DNA of 64,000 nucleotides from Kutzneria chonburiensis (lineage in GTDB: Bacteria; Actinomycetota; Actinomycetes; Mycobacteriales; Pseudonocardiaceae): contig NZ_CP097263.1 of NCBI RefSeq assembly GCF_028622115.1, forward strand, positions 4,216,001 to 4,280,000. The letters are read 5' to 3'. The notes beneath the pieces were generated by a model. It made no database searches. It was not told the origin of the DNA and saw nothing but the letters and a program-made list of their open reading frames with translations. Within the stretch, counting starts at the first letter, position 1. Each line of letters begins with the position of its first letter. Shown here one piece after another: positions 58,093 to 64,000 of the stretch. Both the position numbers and the translations under genes were made by a program.

Positions 58093-58117
58093 AGTCGCTC
58101 GGTCCTTTCCGAGGTCG

Positions 58118-58453
58118 TCACGGCCAGATGAGGTATTCGCCGTCGGCCCAGCCCGACACCCTGGTCGACCCGTTGTAGCCGTAACCGTCGACCCAGTAGA
58201 TGCCGCCGACCGTGCGGCCGGAGGCGCTGTTGAAGCAGAAGCCCGAACCACCCGGGATCTGCCCCACGGCCGGCGTGTTCACGCCGGGCGAGGTGTGGAT
58301 CCGCAGCCAGTCGATCGAACTGCGGACGTGGGTGTAGGACTGGCCGCAGGCGAACGCTGGTCCGGCCGCCGGGGACGCCGACGCGATCGGCGCGGTGACC
58401 ACGACGGCGCCCAGCGCCGCCGCGGCTGCGGCGAGCACACGCTTTCCGTGCAT
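58118..58453 (-). CDS. Small secreted SH3-like protein
   Basis: 111 residues; signal peptide (LAAAAAALGAVVVTAPIASA), then SSIDWLRIHTSPGVNTPAVGQIPGGSGFCF and VDGYGYNGSTRVSGWADGEYL, the pattern of bacterial SH3 domains that bind peptidoglycan or proteins. AAAGGACAAGG precedes ATG 58453. Confidence 0.7.
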   Translation of the reverse strand: MHGKRVLAAAAAALGAVVVTAPIASASPAAGPAFACGQSYTHVRSSIDWLRIHTSPGVNTPAVGQIPGGSGFCFNSASGRTVGGIYWVDGYGYNGSTRVSGWADGEYLIWP

Positions 58454-58465
58454 TTCCTTGTCCTT

Positions 58466-59101
58466 TCAGGCGGAATAACCCTTCGGCGGAACGAGGCTGG
58501 CCAGTTTGCCCAGGGACAGCCAGTAGTGCTGCGGCACGGCGCCGAATCCCGGCAGGCCGGAGGCCGGGTCGACGATGTACACGTTGTCGGTGCCGGGCTC
58601 GTATCCGGCGACGGTGAAGTAGTGCAGGATCTCGTAATTGGGATAGCCGGGCGGGTGATTGCTCGCCGGCGCGTCGATGTTCACCACGAGCGCATAGCCG
58701 TGGTCGACGTCGTAGGTGATGTCCGACCACAGCAGGTTGACCTGGGCCCCGGTCGGCGGGTCGTTGCGCATCCATTTCGTCTCGTACCAGCTGGTGTGCA
58801 GGTCCCGGTTGAGCACGCCGGTCACCAGCCCGACGTTGTCCGTGCCGGCCGTGGTGGTGCCGAGTTGGCCCGCCAGCGTCGCCTGGCTGGGCAACCCGGA
58901 ACCCATTCGCGCGGACAGCGCGATCCGGGTGGCCGCCGGCCCGCACCAGTAGTTGTACGATTCCCGCTGCCAGACCACGTTGAGGACTTTTCCGTTGCCG
59001 CCGCCCGGTGGTGTCGACGCGTTCGCGACACCGGTGGTCGCGAGACCGGCGCCCATGACACCGAGCAGCGCGACGACGGAAACGAGCACCCGTCGAAGCA
59101 T
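58466..59101 (-). CDS. Secreted C39-family cysteine peptidase
   Basis: 211 residues, signal peptide (MLRRVLVSVVALLGVMGAG...ANA). Nucleophile in YNYWCGPAATRIAL, His in ILHYFTVAGYEPGTDNVYIVDP with following Asp: the C39-like (papain-fold) triad. ATG 59101 is preceded by GGAGGGG; ATG 59116 overlaps it and is less likely. First gene of a three-gene operon, divergent from the SARP regulator. Confidence 0.82.
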   Translation of the reverse strand: MLRRVLVSVVALLGVMGAGLATTGVANASTPPGGGNGKVLNVVWQRESYNYWCGPAATRIALSARMGSGLPSQATLAGQLGTTTAGTDNVGLVTGVLNRDLHTSWYETKWMRNDPPTGAQVNLLWSDITYDVDHGYALVVNIDAPASNHPPGYPNYEILHYFTVAGYEPGTDNVYIVDPASGLPGFGAVPQHYWLSLGKLASLVPPKGYSA

Positions 59102-59137
59102 GTGTTTCCCCTCCATTGCCGTTGCGCGCGGGGAAAG

Positions 59138-59157
59138 TCCGGATTGCCGGGCAATTC
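59138..59157. promoter_or_regulatory. Imperfect palindrome containing CGGAATTGCC
   Basis: CGGATTGCC-GG-GCAATTCCG; the minus strand reads CGGAATTGCC, the same word found in the direct repeats at 62351. It lies between the C39 peptidase start and the SARP gene. Confidence 0.45.
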
Positions 59158-59273
59158 CGTCCCCGCTCGGGCAACAGTGCCGACCGGACCCACGGCAAAC
59201 CCTTCAGGAACCTTGAACCGCCAGGCCGGGTCTGGTCTGCTTGACCGGGCGGAGGTCGCAGTGGGGGTGGCCG

Positions 59274-62090
59274 ATGACGGTGCGGTTCCGGGTGTTGGGC
59301 CCGGTGTCGGCCCTGGCTGCCGGCCGGCCGATCGACCTCGGTCACGCCCGTCAGCGCGGCGTGCTCGCCGTCCTGCTGCTCGCGCCCAACCATCCGGTGT
59401 CCGCCGACCAGTTGATGGCCCGGGTCTGGGGAGACACCCCGCCCCAGCGGGGTCGCGAGGTGCTCTACAGCTACCTGTCACGCCTGCGGGTCGCGGTCGC
59501 CGGCCCGGCGGGAGTCGAGATCCAGCGAGGCCGGGGCGGCTACACGCTGGTGGTCGACCCGGCCGACGTCGACGTGCACCGCTTCCGGGAAATGAGCGCC
59601 CGGGCCCGCGCCGCCGGCCCGGCCGACCAGGCCCTGAAACTGTTCGACGAAGCCCTCGATCTCTGGCACGACAAGGCATTCGCCGATGTCGACAGCACGT
59701 GGTTGGACGCGATGCGGCAGTCGTTGGACGCCGAGCGGCGCGCCGTCGAACTCGACCGGACCGACGCCGCCCTGCGGTGCGGGCGGCACGCCGAACTGCT
59801 GGCCGATCTCGACCGGCAAACCGCGCGACACCCGCTGGACGAGCGCGTGGCCGGACAGTTGATGCTCGCGCTGTACCGCGCCGGTCGGCAGGCCGACGCA
59901 CTGTCCACGTACCAACGCCTGCGCGAGGAATTGGCCGAACAGCTCGGCGCCGACCCCAACCCCGCCCTGCGGCAGCTGCACCAACAGATCCTGACTGCGG
60001 ATCCGGCCCTGTCCGCCCCGGCCCGAGCCACCGGGACGTCGGCCCCGACGCCGCGCCATCTGCCGCTGGCGCCGGCGGGATTCACCGGGCGGGCGACCGA
60101 ACTCGCGACCCTGACCGCAGCCGTCGAGACGGCGTCGGCGGACCCGACCACCGTGTTGATCACGGCGCTGGCCGGAGCCGGCGGCATCGGCAAGACCTCG
60201 CTGGCCCTGCACTGGGCCCACACCCACGCCGACCGGTTCCCCGACGGGCAGCTGTTCGTCGACCTGCGTGGCTTCAGCCCCGACAGCGAACCCCTCGATC
60301 CGCTCACCGCGGCCCGTGGTTTCCTCGACGCCCTCGGCGTCGACTCCGCACATGTCGGCGGCGGCCTGGACGAGCACACCGCCCGCTACCGCAGCCAGAT
60401 CGCCGGCAAGCGGATGCTCGTCGTGCTCGACAACGCCGCGACCGCGGACCAGGTCACGCCGCTGCTGCCGGGCACCTCGACCTGCACCGTGCTCATCACC
60501 AGCCGCGCCGTGCTCACCCCGCTGCTGTCGCGGCACAACGCCCGCCATCTGAACCTGGACGTCCTCACCGGCGCGGAGGCACGGGCCCTGCTCGTTCAGC
60601 GCCTCGGCCAGCCCAGGGTGACAGCCGAACCGAACGTCGTGGCCGAGATGATCCAGCTGTGCGGCCGGTATCCGCTGGCGCTCACCATCATGGCCGGCCG
60701 CGCCCAGGCTCTCCCCGACCTGCCATTGACCGATTTTCTCGCCGAACTGCGCGGATCCGGCCTGGACGCGCTCGACGACGCCGATCCCACCGCCAGCCTG
60801 CCGGCCGTGCTGTCGTGGTCCCTGCGTGGCCTGACCGACCAGCAGCGCACCGCATTCGCCGTGCTGGGCATCGCCCCCGGTCCCGACATCGGCCTGCCCG
60901 CCGCCGCCAGCCTCATCGGGCAGGATCTACCTGAGACCCGAACGGTGTTGCGGACCCTGGTGGAGGCTTCGCTACTGCACCGCAAGCCCCACGACCGGTA
61001 TGCGATGCACGATCTGATCCGTACCTACGCCACGACCACCGCCCACCACGACCTGAACGAGCAGCAGCAGGAAGCGGCGCTGCTGCGGGTGTGCGATTTC
61101 TACGCCCGCGCCGCCGACAGCGCTGCCCGCGTCCTCTCACCGCACCGCCGGCCACTCGAGCTCGGCGCGCCCCCGCCAGGCGTGCAGGACCACTCCCTGC
61201 CGGACGACAAGGCGGCGCTGGCCTGGTCGGACACCGAGCATGCCGCCTTGCTGGCCGCTCAACACATCGCGGCCGACCACGGGTGGCACCAGCTTGTGTG
61301 GCAATTGGCCTGGAACCTGGAGACCTACCACGACCGGCAGGGCCACCGTCACGATCGGCTGGCGGTGTGGCTGGCCGCGGCCGAAGCCACCGCACCCCTT
61401 CCCGACCCCACCGCCCACATCCTCGCCCAGCGGCGCCTCGGCGCCGCCCATGCCGAACTAGGCCAACGCGCGGAGGCGTTCGCATGCCTGGACCAAGCCA
61501 TCGCGCTGGCCGAGCACCACCACGACACGAACCAGTTGGCCCACACCCACCATGCGCTCGCCCGAGCCTGCGAGCAGTGGGGCGAATCGCGACGCGCCCT
61601 TGGGCACGCCACCAGTGCCCTGCACCACTACCGCACGCTGGGACAGCCGGTGGGGGAAGCCAGCGCGTGCAACCTGGTGGGGTGGTTCGCCGCCCAACAG
61701 GGCGACTACGACAGCGCTCGCCAACACTGCCTGCTCGCTCTCGCCCTCCACCGACGCCATCAGAACCTCGCGGGCGAGGCGGAAACCCTCGACAGCCTCG
61801 GCTACATCGACCACCACACCGGACGTCACCGACAGGCCGTCGACCACTACAACCAGGCCCTGGCGCTAACCCGCGCCATCGGTTACCCGGCGCAGGGCGC
61901 ACGCACCCTAGAACAGCTCGGGCACGTCCATACCGCTCTGGGCGAAGGGAAGCAGGCTCAGGCGGTGTGGCGGGAGGCGCTGGAGCTGTACCGGGAACAA
62001 GGCCGCGACTCCGACGCCGAACGCGTTCAACGGCAACTCGACCAACTCGACGACCCAGGTGTTGCCAGCGATGGTCCGGATGATTGCTGA
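59274..62090 (+). CDS. AfsR/SARP-type regulator (BTAD, NB-ARC, TPR)
   Basis: 938 residues. OmpR-type winged helix (FRVLGPVSALAAGRPIDLGHARQRGVLAVLL, SADQLMARVWGD), BTAD (residues about 95-240), NB-ARC with Walker A GAGGIGKTSLALHW, Walker B RMLVVLDNAA, sensor LITSRAVL, winged helix HDLIRTYA, then about six TPRs. AfsR-type proteins are phosphorylated activators of secondary metabolism and secreted-protein genes. ATG 59274 has GGGGGTGG upstream. Confidence 0.92.
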   Translation: MTVRFRVLGPVSALAAGRPIDLGHARQRGVLAVLLLAPNHPVSADQLMARVWGDTPPQRGREVLYSYLSRLRVAVAGPAGVEIQRGRGGYTLVVDPADVDVHRFREMSARARAAGPADQALKLFDEALDLWHDKAFADVDSTWLDAMRQSLDAERRAVELDRTDAALRCGRHAELLADLDRQTARHPLDERVAGQLMLALYRAGRQADALSTYQRLREELAEQLGADPNPALRQLHQQILTADPALSAPARATGTSAPTPRHLPLAPAGFTGRATELATLTAAVETASADPTTVLITALAGAGGIGKTSLALHWAHTHADRFPDGQLFVDLRGFSPDSEPLDPLTAARGFLDALGVDSAHVGGGLDEHTARYRSQIAGKRMLVVLDNAATADQVTPLLPGTSTCTVLITSRAVLTPLLSRHNARHLNLDVLTGAEARALLVQRLGQPRVTAEPNVVAEMIQLCGRYPLALTIMAGRAQALPDLPLTDFLAELRGSGLDALDDADPTASLPAVLSWSLRGLTDQQRTAFAVLGIAPGPDIGLPAAASLIGQDLPETRTVLRTLVEASLLHRKPHDRYAMHDLIRTYATTTAHHDLNEQQQEAALLRVCDFYARAADSAARVLSPHRRPLELGAPPPGVQDHSLPDDKAALAWSDTEHAALLAAQHIAADHGWHQLVWQLAWNLETYHDRQGHRHDRLAVWLAAAEATAPLPDPTAHILAQRRLGAAHAELGQRAEAFACLDQAIALAEHHHDTNQLAHTHHALARACEQWGESRRALGHATSALHHYRTLGQPVGEASACNLVGWFAAQQGDYDSARQHCLLALALHRRHQNLAGEAETLDSLGYIDHHTGRHRQAVDHYNQALALTRAIGYPAQGARTLEQLGHVHTALGEGKQAQAVWREALELYREQGRDSDAERVQRQLDQLDDPGVASDGPDDC

Positions 62091-62341
62091 CCTGGCGGCC
62101 GTCGAGGACGAACATCCTGACCACCGAAGAGCACTACACCGTGGCCGCGCCAGCCGCGGCGAGGGCGGTCGGCACTGCCACCAACCGAGAGCAGGAGCTC
62201 CTGCACGGTGTCCAGCGCGAGCCTGACGGGGTCCTCCCGGTGCGTCACAACGGTCTCACCGCCCAGTCCGGGCCGGCCCGACGCTGCGCTGCTCTCGCAC
62301 CGATACGGCGCTCAGCCAATCGCCCATGAACCAGCTCAATA

Positions 62342-62400
62342 AATTCCGCCGCGGAATTGCCTGAACGTCCGCGCCTCAAATGCGGAATAGCCTGAGCGTC
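62342..62400 (+). promoter_or_regulatory. Direct repeat GCGGAATNGCCTGANCGTC (31-bp period) plus inverted repeat
   Basis: GCGGAATTGCCTGAACGTC (62351-62369) and GCGGAATAGCCTGAGCGTC (62382-62400) match at 17 of 19 positions, three helical turns apart; AATTCCG-CCG-CGGAATT (62342-62358) overlaps the first copy. SARP activators bind phased direct repeats, so this is a candidate site for the adjacent SARP protein. Confidence 0.5.
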
Positions 62401-62413
62401 GCAGCACAACAAC

Positions 62414-62433
62414 ACCGGCCATACATGGCCGGT
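62414..62433. promoter_or_regulatory. Palindrome ACCGGCCAT-N2-ATGGCCGGT, copy 2
   Basis: Perfect 9-2-9 palindrome 123 bases before the start of the NlpC/P60-like gene; identical in its arms to the one at 25015-25034. Confidence 0.5.
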
Positions 62434-62555
62434 CACATTGCCTGTTCCGCCCGGAGATGCGCAGCCAGGATCTGTCTCACCGAAGCACCGGGACAAACCG
62501 GAAACGGTCATCGAATTCCCGGCGACATCGCGCAGTAAATTCCCGAGGGGGACAC

Positions 62556-64000
62556 GTGAAATTCCGCAGGTTGTTGGCCGGGGTGCCGGCCCTTGCTTTG
62601 CTTGCCGCGACCGTGACCACGGCGCTCGCGCCGGCCGGCGTCGCCGCGCCGAGCTCGACCGTGGCCGCCACGGCCGGTTCGGCCCAGGCCAACTCAACCC
62701 TGGGCGGGCAGATCACCCGGTCCGAGGTGATCGACCGGGCCCGGTACTGGCTCGAGAACTCACCCTCCTACAACCAGGGCGCCTTCTCGGTCGACAAGGA
62801 CGGCGACGGCTGGTACCGCCACGACTGCTCCGGCTACGTCTCCATGGCCCTGCACATCGCCAGCAGCCGCAGCAACCCCAGCCCCAACACCGCCGGTCTG
62901 CCCGGATTCGCCCACAAGATCTCGCGGTCCGAGCTGAAGGCCGGCGACTTCCTCGACCGGTCGGCCGCCGACTATCCCGGCGACGGCCACACCTTCCTGT
63001 TCGAGAAGTGGGACGACAACAACGGCAACTTCTCCTACTACAACTTCGGCAGCACGCCGGTGAACCACGGCCACACCAACATCAACAACCCCAGCCTGGT
63101 CGGCCACCCGAACGCCAGCTACGTCGCCTACCGGTACAACAACATCGTCGACGACGCCCCGTCCGTGCCGCAGCGGCCGTCGCAGAAGGCGTTGGTGACC
63201 AAGGACGGCACCATCGCGTTGTTCCAGACCAACACCGACGGCAACGTCTGGAGCACCAAGCAGGATGCGGTCGGCGGCCCATTCCGGGCGTGGCAGCAGA
63301 TCAGCTCAGGCGTGCAGTTCTCCGGTACACCGGAAGCCGTCCAGCTGCCCAACGGCACCATCGCGCTCTATGACCACACGGTCGACAACCACGTGTTCGG
63401 CACAAGCCAGCAACAGCCCGGTGGGGCGTTCGATCCGTGGTACCAGATCGCCAGCGGCGGCGTGGCCAGCGATCCCACCGCGGTCGTGCTCAACAACGGA
63501 GCCATCGCTGTCTACGCCGTGTCCACGGACGGCAATTTCGTCGGCACCAACCAATCCGCTCCCGGCACCGACTTCCCGGACTGGGTCCACATCGGCAACG
63601 GCGGCGGCTGGACGGGCAAGCCCGCCATCGTCAAGCTCGCCAACGGAGCCATGGCGCTCTACTCACGCACCACCAACAACACCATCGTCGGCACCAGCCA
63701 ACCGGCACCCGGCACCGACTTCGACCCGTGGAGCCAGATCGGCAGCGGCGGCGTGGCCAGCGACCCCACCGCCGTGCTCCTGAACAACGGAGCCATCGCC
63801 CTCTACGCCGTCTCCACCGACGGCAACTTCGTCGGCACCAACCAGCCCGCCCCCGGCACCGACTTCCCGGACTGGGTCCACATCGGCAACGGCGGCGGCT
63901 GGACCGGCCGACCCGCCGTGATCAAACTCCCCAACGGCGCCATAGCGCTCTACTCCCGCACCACCAACAACACCATCGTCGGCACCAGCCAGCCCGCACC
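62556..64000 (+). CDS. Secreted NlpC/P60-like protein with propeller repeats (3' end outside window)
   Basis: Runs past the window edge (481 codons visible). Signal peptide (FRRLLAGVPALALLAATVTTALA...), then a cysteine-peptidase-like domain: WYRHDCSGYVSMALHI with the Cys and GDGHTFLFEKW with the His. From about residue 215 there are tandem repeats of about 49 residues (VVLNNGAIAVYAVSTDGNFVG, IVKLANGAMALYSRTTNNTIVG), a lectin-like beta propeller. GAGGGGGACAC precedes GTG 62556. Possibly a peptidoglycan or protein-crosslinking hydrolase with a carbohydrate-binding tail. Confidence 0.8.
   Translation, partial: MKFRRLLAGVPALALLAATVTTALAPAGVAAPSSTVAATAGSAQANSTLGGQITRSEVIDRARYWLENSPSYNQGAFSVDKDGDGWYRHDCSGYVSMALHIASSRSNPSPNTAGLPGFAHKISRSELKAGDFLDRSAADYPGDGHTFLFEKWDDNNGNFSYYNFGSTPVNHGHTNINNPSLVGHPNASYVAYRYNNIVDDAPSVPQRPSQKALVTKDGTIALFQTNTDGNVWSTKQDAVGGPFRAWQQISSGVQFSGTPEAVQLPNGTIALYDHTVDNHVFGTSQQQPGGAFDPWYQIASGGVASDPTAVVLNNGAIAVYAVSTDGNFVGTNQSAPGTDFPDWVHIGNGGGWTGKPAIVKLANGAMALYSRTTNNTIVGTSQPAPGTDFDPWSQIGSGGVASDPTAVLLNNGAIALYAVSTDGNFVGTNQPAPGTDFPDWVHIGNGGGWTGRPAVIKLPNGAIALYSRTTNNTIVGTSQPA

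Larger units (their letters stand above)
62091..62555. other. 465-base intergenic region with paired regulatory motifs
   Basis: No gene I can support; a minus-strand frame (62100-62250, containing LALDTVQELLLSVGG) is possibly a remnant. The second half is AT-richer and carries the repeats at 62342-62400 and the palindrome at 62414. Confidence 0.45.

Noticed and set aside
1-64000. tRNA, rRNA, riboswitch, CRISPR and prophage features
   Set aside because: Searched for by eye (tRNA-like cloverleaf tails, long leader structures, regular repeats, structural phage genes); nothing convincing was found.

Overview
The window is chromosomal DNA from a high-GC, probably filamentous and sporulating actinobacterium. 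The evidence is GC-rich third codon positions, an SsgA-family division/sporulation protein, AfsR/SARP and STAND regulators with TPR tails, an Asp23/AmaP cluster, ECF sigma/anti-sigma pairs, many secreted small proteins, and frequent leaderless starts (TANNNT about 6-7 nt before ATG/GTG). The gene repertoire fits Pseudonocardiales best, but that placement is inference. I see no rRNA, tRNA, CRISPR array, phage module or replication origin.

Layout. 1-5860: 3' part of a LuxR-type ATPase regulator, then a two-gene operon of a GT4-GT2 fusion glycosyltransferase and a HemN-like radical SAM enzyme. 5890-8866: LysE exporter plus metallophosphoesterase, SsgA-like protein, zinc-ribbon methyltransferase. 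8868-9973: an IS481-type insertion sequence placed at a CTAG site between two convergent genes. 9975-18555: NarL-type two-component pair, frameshifted SDR, VOC protein, QueA, STAS protein, orphan NUDIX-like protein, a tiny peptide gene, Crp regulator and aldehyde dehydrogenase. 18599-24712: a three-gene secreted operon (a 1247-residue ALF-repeat protein with a toxin-like tail, a small secreted protein, and a protease homologue lacking all three catalytic residues and fused to FG-GAP repeats). 25189-32244: a gene split by an in-frame TAG, a tandem GNAT, a hydrolase remnant, a frameshifted HTH-STAND-WD40 protein and an I36-like secreted protein.

32319-36986 is the most unusual block: a promoter-led run of a small protein, a DUF6879 protein, an NB-ARC-TPR STAND ATPase and a two-TM coiled-coil protein that resembles the TRADD-N-associated membrane family. 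I read it as a candidate conflict (defence) operon. 36987-40827 is gene-poor and decayed, holding a PadR regulator, a ribbon-helix-helix protein and small ORFs.

40828-47971 combines a fasciclin lipoprotein, a membrane molybdopterin oxidoreductase, an Asp23/DUF6286/AmaP cluster whose ECF sigma gene has lost its region 4 helix-turn-helix, several truncated small genes, and an intact SigK/RskA-like pair. 47979-57450 holds an alpha/beta hydrolase, a ZIP metal transporter behind an IdeR/DtxR-like box, a CitA/CitB-type two-component system divergent from a sulfonate/nitrate-type ABC transporter, a DHFR-like reductase, and a PAP2 phosphatase behind a strong palindromic operator. 57628-64000 has three secreted proteins (one a C39-like peptidase), a divergent SARP-NB-ARC-TPR regulator and the start of a secreted NlpC/P60-like protein with propeller repeats. 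Motifs shared on both sides of the SARP gene suggest that these secreted proteins form its regulon.
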